This document shows, piece by piece, positions 27,827 to 36,930 of a stretch of DNA of 64,000 bases (position 1 is the first letter of the stretch; every line of letters begins with the position of its first letter). Position numbers and translations under genes: made by a program. The notes under the pieces were generated by a model, which was not told the DNA's origin, made no database searches, and saw only the letters and a list, made by a program, of their open reading frames with translations. Source of the stretch: Sulfuriferula plumbiphila (lineage in GTDB: Bacteria; Pseudomonadota; Gammaproteobacteria; Burkholderiales; Sulfuriferulaceae); the NCBI RefSeq assembly GCF_009938015.1, contig NZ_AP021884.1, positions 310,001-374,000 on the forward strand, in the 5' to 3' direction.

Positions 27827-28570
27827 ATGCGCGTCGCTATCGTCAACGAAATCTCCACCATCGACAAGAATCCCGCGATCGTCGCGGCCCTGAGCTCGAG
27901 CGGGCACGAGATCATCAACGCCGGCATGGCGCCGGATCGACGGCCGCACGACCTGACATACATCCACACCGGGCTGCTTTCGGCTTTACTGCTCGACACG
28001 GGTGCCGCCGAATTCGTCGTCGGCGGCTGTGGTACTGGCATCGGCTACCTCAACTCGATCATGCAATACCCAGGCGTGGTCTGCGGGCTTGTCACGAACC
28101 CGCTCGATTCATGGTTGTTCGCGCGGATCAACGGCGGCAACGCGGCGGCGCTCCAATTGAATCAGGGCTACGGATGGGCGGGAGAGGTGAATCTTTCGTT
28201 TCTGCTGGAACCTTTGTTCGGCATCGATAGCCGCGAATGGGGCGTCGGCTATCCCGCTCACCGGCGCGAGTCACAGAATGCCAGCCGTGCGTGCCTGCGC
28301 GAATTGTCGCGGATATCGCATATGCCCATGGCGGAAATCGTTCGGCGAATACCGGACGATACTATGGCGCCTATACTCACGTTTCCGGGCATAGCCGATC
28401 TCCTCGACGCCCGCCAGAATGCCCGCTGCGAGACGAGTCGCGCGCTGCATCAAAAGCTCGTCGACTATGAGTACGCACGATCTCGGCCACTGATCGATTC
28501 GGATGGTAAGGATTCGCGTATTCGGGAATGTATGGAGCAGAAAGTTACTAAACGAGCACTTATATCATGA
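27827..28570 (+). CDS. RpiB/LacAB-family sugar-phosphate isomerase-like protein
   Basis: The N-terminal 150 residues have the RpiB fold: MRVAIVNEISTIDKNPAIVA, VVGGCGTGIGYLNSIMQYPG (the active-site cysteine region), then VCGLVTNPLDSWLFARINGGN. RpiB proteins interconvert ribose-5-P and ribulose-5-P or act on related sugars. The C-terminal 90 residues extend beyond the usual 150-residue enzyme. It opens the plus-strand operon and overlaps the next gene (ATGA). It may supply a ketose phosphate donor for the ThDP enzymes downstream, or have a new substrate. Confidence 0.75.
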   Translation: MRVAIVNEISTIDKNPAIVAALSSSGHEIINAGMAPDRRPHDLTYIHTGLLSALLLDTGAAEFVVGGCGTGIGYLNSIMQYPGVVCGLVTNPLDSWLFARINGGNAAALQLNQGYGWAGEVNLSFLLEPLFGIDSREWGVGYPAHRRESQNASRACLRELSRISHMPMAEIVRRIPDDTMAPILTFPGIADLLDARQNARCETSRALHQKLVDYEYARSRPLIDSDGKDSRIRECMEQKVTKRALIS

Positions 28571-29931
28571 CGGAAAGTAATTCGTTGGCGCAAAAGTTGG
28601 ATTGCCTGTGGATGCCCTTCACCGACATGCAGGCGTTTGCACGAGATCCCTTGGTGCTGCAGAAGGCGGAGGGCCCGTATGTCTACGACATCGACGGAAA
28701 CGAGTATTTGGATTGCATATCCTCGCTTTGGCACGTCGGGGTCGGCCACGGTAACCGCCACTATCTCGACCGGATCAAAGCGCAACTCGATGGCGCCCTG
28801 ACGTCGGCATCACTGTTCGGTTCGGCGCACATGGCAGCGTTGGATCTGGCCTCCCGGCTGGTCGCCTTCGTGGACGACGCGCGGCTGAGGAAGGTATTTT
28901 TTTCCTCGGGCGGGTCGGAGGCCGTCGAGACCGCCCTGAAGGTCGCCATCCAGTACAACAAGATTCGCGGCCGCGGAGGCGACAAGGTCGTGTATCTCAA
29001 GCGCGCTTACCACGGCGTGACGCTCGGCGCGCTGTCCGCCATGGGCATCGAAGGCGATCGCATGGGATTCGAGGCGCATCTGTCGCGCGAGTTTATCGCC
29101 GCGGAGAGTCCGCATTGTTACCGCTGCCCCTACGGCCTTTCGCGCCCCCGGTGCGAGCTCGCATGCGCGAAATCGCTGGAGCGGCTCATAGCACAGCACC
29201 CTGGCGAGATCACGACGTTGATCGTCGAGCCGGTGCAAGGGGCGGGCGGGATCATCGTGCCGCCGCCTGATTATTTGCGCGAGCTGCACCGCATTTGCCG
29301 CGAGCATGACATCGTCTTCATCCTCGACGAAGTCGTGACCGGCTATTGGCGTACCGGAGCGCGGTTCGCATTCCAGGCGGAGGGCGTGGCGCCCGATATC
29401 TTGGTGTTGTCGAAAGGTATGAGCGGCGGCGTGCTACCTCTGGGCGCGACGGTGGTGAGCCGCGAAATCTTCGACACGTTCACCGCTGCCGACGAGGTGT
29501 TCATGCACGGCAATACGTACGGCGGGAATCCACTCTCGTGCGCGGCCGGGATCGCCCACCTGGAGTTCGTGTCGCGGCCGGAGTTCGCGGCGCGGGTGCA
29601 CGCCCTCGTGGGGGAATTCGCTGCCGGTCTCGAGGCCCTCAAACACCATGACCTGGTCGGCGATATTCGCCAAAAGGGGTTGATGGCGGGGATCGAGCTT
29701 GTCACTGACCGCGTGACCAAGGAGCCGTACAAGCCGCAGCGGCCGCTCGCGCTCTTGGCAAGACGCCACGGCCTGTTGTTGCGTCCGCTGGGCAATGTGA
29801 TCACGCTGTTTCCGATGATGACGGTCACGCCATCCGCGCTCGTGGATATGTTTGTGCGGCTCGACGCGTTTTTGCATGATCTCGGGCGCATGTCGAAGCG
29901 CGGCGGCCCGCGCCTGGCGGCAGGTGGGTGA
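28567..29931 (+). CDS. Class III PLP-dependent aminotransferase
   Basis: This 454-residue fold-type I enzyme related to BioA/omega-aminotransferases has LWMPFTDMQAF and LDCISSLWHVGVGHGN near the N-terminus, FFSSGGSEAVETALK, FILDEVVTGYWRTG, and the PLP lysine at position 283 (VLSKGMSGGVLPL). The opening LWMPFT is BioA-like, but no other biotin genes are present. It also has a cysteine-rich insertion (SPHCYRCPYGLSRPRCELAC, about residues 179-198), unusual for BioA. In this operon it probably aminates a ketone or aldehyde intermediate. Confidence 0.85.
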   Translation: MTESNSLAQKLDCLWMPFTDMQAFARDPLVLQKAEGPYVYDIDGNEYLDCISSLWHVGVGHGNRHYLDRIKAQLDGALTSASLFGSAHMAALDLASRLVAFVDDARLRKVFFSSGGSEAVETALKVAIQYNKIRGRGGDKVVYLKRAYHGVTLGALSAMGIEGDRMGFEAHLSREFIAAESPHCYRCPYGLSRPRCELACAKSLERLIAQHPGEITTLIVEPVQGAGGIIVPPPDYLRELHRICREHDIVFILDEVVTGYWRTGARFAFQAEGVAPDILVLSKGMSGGVLPLGATVVSREIFDTFTAADEVFMHGNTYGGNPLSCAAGIAHLEFVSRPEFAARVHALVGEFAAGLEALKHHDLVGDIRQKGLMAGIELVTDRVTKEPYKPQRPLALLARRHGLLLRPLGNVITLFPMMTVTPSALVDMFVRLDAFLHDLGRMSKRGGPRLAAGG

Positions 29932-29971
29932 TTCGCGAGGACATACTTGGGTGCGAGCAACGAGGGATATT

Positions 29972-30706
29972 ATGAACGTGCTACGAAGGTTGTTTGGCCT
30001 GGCTCCCATGACGGGCGGCTATCCAGCACCCGTATTGCCAGAAATGGACTATGAGCGGTATTGGGAGGTCAGGGCGGCGAGGCCACTACCACCGCGGGTG
30101 TGCGCAATTACCGAGCTTCTCTGCCCCAATTCCAGCGTGCTCGACATCGGTTGCGGGGACGGTGAGCTGTACTCGTACGCCACGCGCAAGGTCGATAGTC
30201 TCGATTGGTTCGGCCTCGACGTATCGACGATCGCGCTCGAAAAGGCGAGGAAGAAGGGTATGCGCTGCATGCAGGTGGACATCACCCGCCCGGGGTTCGA
30301 GGTCCCGGACCAGTACGACTACATCGTCATCACGGAAGTGCTCGAGCACATCCTCAACCCGGAACAGGTGTTGCGCAAGGTGGCTTCGCACTTCCGCTTG
30401 GCGCTGATATTGACGATTCCCAACATTGCCTACTACAAGCATCGCTGGCGCATGCTCACGGGACGCTTTCCCATCCAATGGCAGTGGCATCCCAGCGAGC
30501 ACGTGCGCTACTGGTCGTTCACGGACTTCGGCGCGACGTTGGAAACGCTCGGGTTCGCGCGCTACTGCATGCTCACGACCAACGGCTTCCCGTTCGAGAA
30601 CGCGAGCGAGCCCGGCTGGCATCGCGCGTGGCCCAATATGTTGGCGGAAGGCGCCGTATTCTATATTCCCGCCCCGGCCAGCGGCGCAGCGGGGGTGGAA
30701 GCGTGA
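29972..30706 (+). CDS. SAM-dependent methyltransferase (Methyltransf_11 type)
   Basis: The ATG at 29972 is chosen since the preceding in-frame codons overlap the aminotransferase. The 244-residue protein has SVLDIGCGDGELYSYATRK as SAM motif I, WFGLDVSTIALEKARKKGM as motif II and YDYIVITEVLEHILNPEQVL as the post-motif region. A tail with WHPSEHVRYWSF resembles methyltransferases acting on polar head groups or sugars. Its TGA overlaps the GTG of the luxE-like gene. Confidence 0.8.
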   Translation: MNVLRRLFGLAPMTGGYPAPVLPEMDYERYWEVRAARPLPPRVCAITELLCPNSSVLDIGCGDGELYSYATRKVDSLDWFGLDVSTIALEKARKKGMRCMQVDITRPGFEVPDQYDYIVITEVLEHILNPEQVLRKVASHFRLALILTIPNIAYYKHRWRMLTGRFPIQWQWHPSEHVRYWSFTDFGATLETLGFARYCMLTTNGFPFENASEPGWHRAWPNMLAEGAVFYIPAPASGAAGVEA

Positions 30707-31857
30707 GCGAGACAATGGGCGCGACACTAAAGATGTCTTACGCGCATCCCGAGCGGGTAATTACGCCGGACGCATTCGACTTCAACGCATACCAAGACGA
30801 AACCATATTCCACTGGGACGAGCGTCGGCGCACTGCATTCCAGCAGGAATATGTACGCACTGCCTTCGCCTGGCATTTCGAGCGCTGCCGCGACTACCGG
30901 CGCTATGCCGAGGGGCAAGGAATAGGCCCAGAGGCGCTGCGCCGCGGGAATATCCTGAACCGGGTGCCGCAGATACCGACGATTCTGTTCAAGAGCACCG
31001 AGATTCTAAGCGTGGCGCGAGACGACATCGCAAAGACGTGCGAGAGCAGTGGGACGCGTGGTCGCGTCAGCCGCGTATTCCGCGACGAGGTCACGCTGGA
31101 CCGGCTGCTGTGCTCGATCATCGCGGGCATGAAGTACATCTACGACATCGACAACGATAGGGCCATCGTCCTCAATCTCGGCCCGAGCACCGAGGAGGCC
31201 GGAGACATATGGTTCTCGTATGTCACGAGCATCGCCGATCTCTTGTACAAAACATACTACTTCGTGGCCGAGCAAAAGTACCTTTTGCCGCAACTTGTTG
31301 ACTTCCTCGCGGAGTATCGGAGCGAAAAGACGCCGATCTTGCTCGGCGCGCCCATCATGTTCAAGCACCTGCTCGCATACATGGAGGAAAAGAACCTGCG
31401 TCTGCGCATGCCGCTTGGCGCGCTTGTCATTACCGCGGGCGGATGGAAGAAGTACTCGGGCGAAGCTATACAGCGTGATCGTCTGGAACTCCTGCTGAGC
31501 GAGCGGCTGGGCGTGCGCGCCGAAAACGTGCGTGACTCGTTCAACCAGGTCGAACTCAATACGGTCATATTCGAATGTCAACATAAACGCAAGCACGTGC
31601 CGCCGTGGCTCAAGGTGATCGCGCGCAATCCGACCACCTTGATGGACGTCGGGGAGGATCGCTCGGGCATTCTGTCCTATCTGGACGCCAGCAACGTGAG
31701 CTATCCCTGCTTCATCATCTCCGAGGATATAGGTCGTGTGATCGGCGGGTGCCCGTGCGGGCGCACGGGTCAGGTGATCGAGGTAGAGCGGCGCGTGAAC
31801 CGAGTTGAGTCGCGCGGTTGCGCGATCAAGATGGACAGCTACGTGGCGGAGGCATAG
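30703..31857 (+). CDS. luxE: LuxE-like acyl-protein synthetase
   Basis: LuxE activates a fatty acid as acyl-AMP and transfers it through its own cysteine to LuxC. The 384-residue protein, from the GTG at 30703, has TILFKSTEIL, CESSGTRGRVSR (adenylate-binding loop, about residues 113-124), PILLGAPIMFKHLL, VITAGGWKKYSGE, DSFNQVELNTVIFECQ and CPCGRTGQVIEVE, all features of the LuxE family and unlike ordinary acyl-CoA ligases. luxD- and luxC-like genes follow, so a complete fatty-acid reductase complex is encoded. Confidence 0.87.
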   Translation: MSETMGATLKMSYAHPERVITPDAFDFNAYQDETIFHWDERRRTAFQQEYVRTAFAWHFERCRDYRRYAEGQGIGPEALRRGNILNRVPQIPTILFKSTEILSVARDDIAKTCESSGTRGRVSRVFRDEVTLDRLLCSIIAGMKYIYDIDNDRAIVLNLGPSTEEAGDIWFSYVTSIADLLYKTYYFVAEQKYLLPQLVDFLAEYRSEKTPILLGAPIMFKHLLAYMEEKNLRLRMPLGALVITAGGWKKYSGEAIQRDRLELLLSERLGVRAENVRDSFNQVELNTVIFECQHKRKHVPPWLKVIARNPTTLMDVGEDRSGILSYLDASNVSYPCFIISEDIGRVIGGCPCGRTGQVIEVERRVNRVESRGCAIKMDSYVAEA

Positions 31858-31861
31858 CGAA

Positions 31862-32764
31862 ATGATTACGATCGAGCCAGCACAGATCGAGGTTGCCGGT
31901 CACCGCATTCAACTCGCGATAGATCGGCCGAAATCGGCACAGACCGAAGAGCTGCCGGTCATCGTCATGCCACCGGCGTTCAACAAGACCATGCGGGACT
32001 ATTTCCTGCTGTCACTTTATTTCGTCTACAACGACTTCCTCGTCATCCGCTACGATAACGTCAACCATCTAGGCCGCAGCTCCGGCAGCATCTACGACTT
32101 CAACCTGTCCGATTGCCTATTCACCCTCGAACAGGTCACCGCCTTCGTGCGGGATCGCTTCCAGTCACGCGTTTCTGTGCTCGCCACCAGCCTCATGGGG
32201 CGGGTGATGCTCAGGCACCTGCGCTCTCCTCTGGCCGGGATTTACGAGCTGGTCGGGCTCCTTCTCCCAGTCGTCAATGTCGAACATACGATAAACCACA
32301 TCGTCGGTATTGACCTTTTCGAGCGCGAACGGGCCGGCGATCCTGTTATCGAGGTGGATATCCTAGGCAACCGTGTGCGAGCCGAGCGTTTCGTTCGCGA
32401 TGTGATACAGCAGCAGTACGACTCGGTGACTAGTGTCATGGACGATCTCCGGCATGCTGACCGCGACCTCCTTGTGTTCGCGGCCCCGAAGGACGAATGG
32501 GTGCGGTACGACGAGGTCCTGAGCCTTTTCTCGCGATACGAACGCACGCAACAGATGGTGGTGTTAGAAAATTCATCGCACCAACTCGACCGGAATCTCG
32601 TCGCGTGCAAGCAACTTTTTCGGGAGGTGGTAGGCAGCTATATGCGCGCGATCGACGTGAAAAAACGCGATCCGCGATTCCCATCGTTTCGCGAGATCGT
32701 CGCGAACAGTCGTATCGATCGCGCGCACGAGGAAGCGGACAGCCTCACGGTGGCGGGCGTGTAA
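31862..32764 (+). CDS. luxD: LuxD-like acyl transferase (acyl-ACP thioesterase)
   Basis: This alpha/beta-hydrolase takes acyl groups from ACP or CoA and releases fatty acid for LuxE. Near Ser110 it has VLATSLMGRVMLRHL, corresponding to the ASLSAR nucleophile loop of LuxD (Ser114), in place of a classical GxSxG. Aspartate (LLVFAAPKDEWV) and histidine (LENSSHQLDRN) partners are visible. Length is 300 residues, matching LuxD. The start is the ATG at 31862, four bases after the luxE stop. Confidence 0.85.
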   Translation: MITIEPAQIEVAGHRIQLAIDRPKSAQTEELPVIVMPPAFNKTMRDYFLLSLYFVYNDFLVIRYDNVNHLGRSSGSIYDFNLSDCLFTLEQVTAFVRDRFQSRVSVLATSLMGRVMLRHLRSPLAGIYELVGLLLPVVNVEHTINHIVGIDLFERERAGDPVIEVDILGNRVRAERFVRDVIQQQYDSVTSVMDDLRHADRDLLVFAAPKDEWVRYDEVLSLFSRYERTQQMVVLENSSHQLDRNLVACKQLFREVVGSYMRAIDVKKRDPRFPSFREIVANSRIDRAHEEADSLTVAGV

Positions 32765-32778
32765 ACGAGGGCGAGACG

Positions 32779-34209
32779 ATGCAGCATTACGAGTTACCGT
32801 TGATCGCTGCGGGGCGATTGATCGAAGCCGCGGATGGCGGGGAGCGCTACGTGTTCTACAACGACGACGTGGAGTTCGCCATACCGAGGCTGGACGACCT
32901 GTCGTTTCAGGCGATCAGGGACGCCGACGGTATTCCGTTGCGCAACTGTTCGGTTAACGACATTATCGGCTTCCTGAGCCGCATCGGAAAACTGTGGCGC
33001 GACGACGACTATCCGCTGCGCCGGCTGCTACTTGACCTCGGCCCCAAGGCAACGGGCGAATCCGTGGATACCTATCGTCACAGCCTTGACCTCTTCATTG
33101 GCCTCATCTCGACCAAAGCCTATCTCGGTGACATCATTGACGCTGAACTCCGAAACCGCCTTTACCTCGACGAGTGGGTGCCATACCACAACGTATACCT
33201 GCGCGCGGAACCGCTCGGGCGGCTGCTGCACATCATCGTTGGCAACGTGCCGGTTGCGAGCGTGTACTCGTTGGTGCGGGGCATACTGACCAAGAACGTG
33301 AACATCGCTAAGCTCCCGAGCCGGGATGTGGTCACACTTTCGTTGTTCGCGCGCTCGTTCTTCGATCTTGCGCCCGAGCACCCCATTACGAAGACTACGT
33401 CCGTAGTCTACTGGGACCGCAACGAGGACCAATGGATAGACAGATTCATGGACATCGCCCACGGGCTCTGCATCTGGGGAGGCGAGAAATCGGTGGAGAT
33501 ATACAAGTCGAAGGCGCGCATCGGTGTGGAGGTCATCGAGTATGGACCGAAGCTGGGCGCACAGATCATACGCTGGAATGAGGCCGACGCGGGTAACTTG
33601 CCGATACGCGTGGCGCACGACATCGCCGTATTCGACCAAGAGGCTTGCTTCTGCCCGCAAATCATTTACCTGGAGGGCAATATCGATTCGTTCATAGAGG
33701 CGCTGTCCGAGGCGCTCGAACGCTACACTAAGATATGGCCGAAGGGCCAGTACGAGGTCGACCATTATGCGCACATGAATTACGTCAAGCTCGCGCACCT
33801 ATACAAGGGCGGTGACGTGCGGGCGTGCGAACGTCTGAGTTGGCTGATTGTCAAGCTGCCGGTGGGGCACGATATCGCGTTGGAGCATCCGCTCGGCAGA
33901 ACGATATACGTGCGCCCGGTGCACGATGTGCGCGAGTGCGTGCAATTCTTAGATTGCCGGAACCAGACCGTCGGCGTCGATCCCATTGAAGTCGGGCATG
34001 AGTTGAAGGACGCGCTCGCGGAACGCGGCGTGCAGCGCATATCGAACATAGGGTACGTCGACATACCGCGGCTCGGGCTCGGGCACGATGGAAAGTATCT
34101 GGATAGGCTGGTTCGCTGGGCGGCATTGGAGCGGGAGCGCGACTTCAATTGCAAGATTTACGACGTGCCGTACGAAGAGAAGCTGCACAATACCTTGGTC
34201 GCGGACTAG
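32779..34209 (+). CDS. luxC: LuxC-like acyl-CoA/acyl-protein reductase
   Basis: LuxC is the NADPH-dependent aldehyde-forming subunit. Cys290 in DQEACFCPQIIYLEG aligns with the acyl-accepting cysteine of bacterial luciferase LuxC (Cys286). GNVPVASVYSLVRGILTKN is the cofactor-binding region characteristic of the family. The 476-residue length is normal. The start is the ATG at 32779, with GAGGGCGAG upstream. No luxA or luxB genes are present, so the fatty aldehyde must be used for something other than light. Confidence 0.92.
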   Translation: MQHYELPLIAAGRLIEAADGGERYVFYNDDVEFAIPRLDDLSFQAIRDADGIPLRNCSVNDIIGFLSRIGKLWRDDDYPLRRLLLDLGPKATGESVDTYRHSLDLFIGLISTKAYLGDIIDAELRNRLYLDEWVPYHNVYLRAEPLGRLLHIIVGNVPVASVYSLVRGILTKNVNIAKLPSRDVVTLSLFARSFFDLAPEHPITKTTSVVYWDRNEDQWIDRFMDIAHGLCIWGGEKSVEIYKSKARIGVEVIEYGPKLGAQIIRWNEADAGNLPIRVAHDIAVFDQEACFCPQIIYLEGNIDSFIEALSEALERYTKIWPKGQYEVDHYAHMNYVKLAHLYKGGDVRACERLSWLIVKLPVGHDIALEHPLGRTIYVRPVHDVRECVQFLDCRNQTVGVDPIEVGHELKDALAERGVQRISNIGYVDIPRLGLGHDGKYLDRLVRWAALERERDFNCKIYDVPYEEKLHNTLVAD

Positions 34210-34232
34210 CGCGACTAGACACGGAGGGACGC

Positions 34233-36026
34233 ATGGGTGAGAACGTAGAATTTTCCTTGATGGACATAGAGCGGCGCTCTTACAAGGAGCTGCCTACCTA
34301 CGCCGCGCGCGTGCGCGAACATCTTATCGAGCATTTCTCGAAGAACGGCGGTCACGTCGGCTCCAACCTGGGCATCGTCGAACTGCTGTTGTCAGTGCTG
34401 AAGGAGTTCGATTACACGCGTGATTACGTGATCTTCGATACTGGTCACCAGAGCTATCTGATGAAGCTCTTCACGCCGCGCCCCAAGGAGTTCGCGTCGA
34501 TTCGCAAGCTCGGCGGCCTGAGCGGGTTCATGGACAAGCACGAAAACCGCTTCGACCGCTACATCTCTGGCCACGGTGGCGCCGGTTTTTCCACGGCGGT
34601 TGCCTTGTCCCAGGCGCTGGAGCGCGACGATGGCGCGGGCACGAAGAACGTGGTGTGCGTCATCGGCGACGCCGCCCTGGCCGAGGGCGTCGCTCTCGAA
34701 GCCTTGAACAACATACGTGTGGCGGGGGGCGCAAGACTCATCGTCGTTCTCAACGACAACGGCTACTCCATAGAGCAGAACGTGGGCAACATAAACGGCC
34801 TGCTGCGCGATCCCGCGCTGGCCGAGCGGTTTTTCACCCTGTTCGGCCTCGAGTACGTCTACTGCGAGGACGGGCACGATTTGGCCGCGCTTGCATCTGC
34901 GTGGGCACATGTCAAACGATCGCGGGCGAATTGCGTGCTGCATGCGCGTACGCGCAAGGGCCACGGGCTCCCGGTCGCTGAAGGCGACGTAGCCCGCAAG
35001 ATGCACTACACCGAGCCGTTCTTCCCTGACACCGGCGCGCGTAGAACGCCGGTGTCAGGGACGATCCGGTATGTCGATGTGAACTCCATCACCTTGGCGG
35101 AGCTGCGCGAGGAGGGAAAGGACGTCGTGGTGGTTACGCAGGCCATGCGTGGCGGCAACGGGCTCGACGAGTTTCACGCACGGTTCCCGGAGAGCTTCGT
35201 CGATGTGGGTATGTGCGAGCAGCACGCGTTAAGCAGTGCCAACGGCATCAGCATCGCAGGCAAGATCCCGATAATCGCATTGCATTCGGCGTTTCTCCCG
35301 CGCGCGTTCGATCAAATTTTTCAAGATATATGCCTGCAGAATATCCATGCGGTCATTCTCGTCGCACGCAGCGGCCTCGCGGGGCCGGATGGTCCCACGC
35401 ACCATGGCGTATTCGATATGTCGTATCTGCGCTGTCTGCCAAACTTGCAGATGATCGGGCCCAAGAGCGGTGAGGAGTACTTTGCGGCGATACGCCATGC
35501 AGTGATGCAGGCGCGAGGCCCGATAGCAGTGCTCACCCCGCACGCGAACACGACGTTCTCGCTGAACGACGCGCGCGCGACGGTGGTGGATGAGCCACTA
35601 GATTGCATGCAGCGCGGCCACGATGTTCTGATCGTCGCCACCGGCCCGCTCATCGATGACGCCAAGCGTCTGATACAGCACATCACCGCGAACGGATACT
35701 CGTGCGGGCTCGTGCACCTACGCTGGATAAAGCCGCTGGCGGTGGATGCGTTGAAGGATCATATGCAGCACTATGCGTTCATTGTGGTTCTCGAGGAGAA
35801 CACCGTCATCGGCGGCATTGGCAGCGAGATCGCGAAGTTGAGCGCGGAGGACAAAACCATGCCGCCAGTGCGGTTGTTCGGCGTGAACGACTGCTTCCTG
35901 CCGCACGGCGACATTCCGGGGCTGCGGCGGCTCGCCGGCCTGGCGCCCGAGGATATCTTCGCGCAGTTGCCCCTGTGGACAAGGGAGCCGCGTGGCCGTG
36001 CGCCGGCGTCTGGTGCGAACGTATGA
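34233..36026 (+). CDS. 1-deoxy-D-xylulose-5-phosphate synthase-like ThDP enzyme
   Basis: The 597-residue protein (slightly shorter than typical 620-residue Dxs) has GGHVGSNLGIVELLLSVL, the ThDP motif VIGDAALAEGVALEALNN, the catalytic glutamate in DVGMCEQHALSSANG, and a C-terminal transketolase-type domain (VATGPLIDDAKRL). Dxs condenses pyruvate with glyceraldehyde-3-P by decarboxylative acyloin formation. Here the DXS-like enzyme sits between luxC and transketolase halves, so it may use the LuxCDE aldehyde as acceptor. AGGGAC precedes the ATG. It overlaps the next gene by four bases. Confidence 0.85.
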   Translation: MGENVEFSLMDIERRSYKELPTYAARVREHLIEHFSKNGGHVGSNLGIVELLLSVLKEFDYTRDYVIFDTGHQSYLMKLFTPRPKEFASIRKLGGLSGFMDKHENRFDRYISGHGGAGFSTAVALSQALERDDGAGTKNVVCVIGDAALAEGVALEALNNIRVAGGARLIVVLNDNGYSIEQNVGNINGLLRDPALAERFFTLFGLEYVYCEDGHDLAALASAWAHVKRSRANCVLHARTRKGHGLPVAEGDVARKMHYTEPFFPDTGARRTPVSGTIRYVDVNSITLAELREEGKDVVVVTQAMRGGNGLDEFHARFPESFVDVGMCEQHALSSANGISIAGKIPIIALHSAFLPRAFDQIFQDICLQNIHAVILVARSGLAGPDGPTHHGVFDMSYLRCLPNLQMIGPKSGEEYFAAIRHAVMQARGPIAVLTPHANTTFSLNDARATVVDEPLDCMQRGHDVLIVATGPLIDDAKRLIQHITANGYSCGLVHLRWIKPLAVDALKDHMQHYAFIVVLEENTVIGGIGSEIAKLSAEDKTMPPVRLFGVNDCFLPHGDIPGLRRLAGLAPEDIFAQLPLWTREPRGRAPASGANV

Positions 36027-36922
36027 CGGCGCGCGAGGGTGTTTCCGGCCGCGCGGTGGTTGGGGTCGAACCCGAATCGCCCGACACGACGGCGACAACG
36101 GAGTGGAAGCAGGCGCTCAGCGATATTGCGCGGGAGGTTCGTTATCGGGCGCTTGAAATGATACATTGGGCGGGTGCGGGCCATCCAGGCGGCAGCCTGT
36201 CGGTTATTGACATCCTAGTACATCTGTATTTCCGCGCAATGAATGTGCGACCTGAGACGCCGCAGTGGGACGCCCGCGATCGCCTAATCCTGGGAAAGGG
36301 GCATGCGACCGCCGCGCTCTATGCGGTCCTCAGCCGGCGCGGTTACATGCATGACCATGTATTGCATCAGTACGGCGAAGTGCGCGGGCCGCTGCAGTGT
36401 CATCCCGACATGCACAAAACGCCCGGCGTTGATTTTTCGACGGGCTCCCTCGGTCAGGCGCTGTCCGTAGCCGCTGGAATGACGCTGGCCGGATGCCTCC
36501 GGGCCGCGCGGTTCCATGTATACGCTGTCCTTGGCGACGGCGAGATGCAAGAGGGGCAGGTGTGGGAAGCGATGCGCTTCACCGCCGAGCGGTCACTCTC
36601 GCGGCTAATCTGCATCGTCGATTACAACGGTTACCAACAGTCGCGGGCGACACCGGAAGCACTCCCGCTTGAGCGCCTCGCGAAACAGGTCGAGGCGTTC
36701 GGTTGGGAAGTAGCGGTCATCAACGGCCATAACTTCGAGGAGCTGGAGGAGGGCATCGCATGGGCACGGCGAACCAAGGACCAGCCGCGTTGTATCATCG
36801 CGCGTACTGTCAAGGGCAAAGGCGTCTCCTTCATGGAAGGAGATCTCAGTTGGCACGTGCGTCACCCTACCCATGCCGAGCTGATGGTCGCGCGCCAAGA
36901 GCTCCTCGGACAGCGGCACTGA
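36023..36922 (+). CDS. Transketolase N-terminal-half subunit
   Basis: The 299-residue protein holds the ThDP pyrophosphate-binding half: HWAGAGHPGGSLSVIDILVHLYF, DRLILGKGHATAALY, GSLGQALSVAAGM, and GDGEMQEGQVWEAMRF with the later DYNGYQ. Split transketolases are known in archaea and in secondary-metabolite clusters. The partner is the next gene. The N-terminal 30 residues are a non-conserved extension. The ATGA overlap with the DXS-like gene implies coupled translation. Confidence 0.87.
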   Translation: MTAREGVSGRAVVGVEPESPDTTATTEWKQALSDIAREVRYRALEMIHWAGAGHPGGSLSVIDILVHLYFRAMNVRPETPQWDARDRLILGKGHATAALYAVLSRRGYMHDHVLHQYGEVRGPLQCHPDMHKTPGVDFSTGSLGQALSVAAGMTLAGCLRAARFHVYAVLGDGEMQEGQVWEAMRFTAERSLSRLICIVDYNGYQQSRATPEALPLERLAKQVEAFGWEVAVINGHNFEELEEGIAWARRTKDQPRCIIARTVKGKGVSFMEGDLSWHVRHPTHAELMVARQELLGQRH

Positions 36923-36930
36923 GGTCGGAC

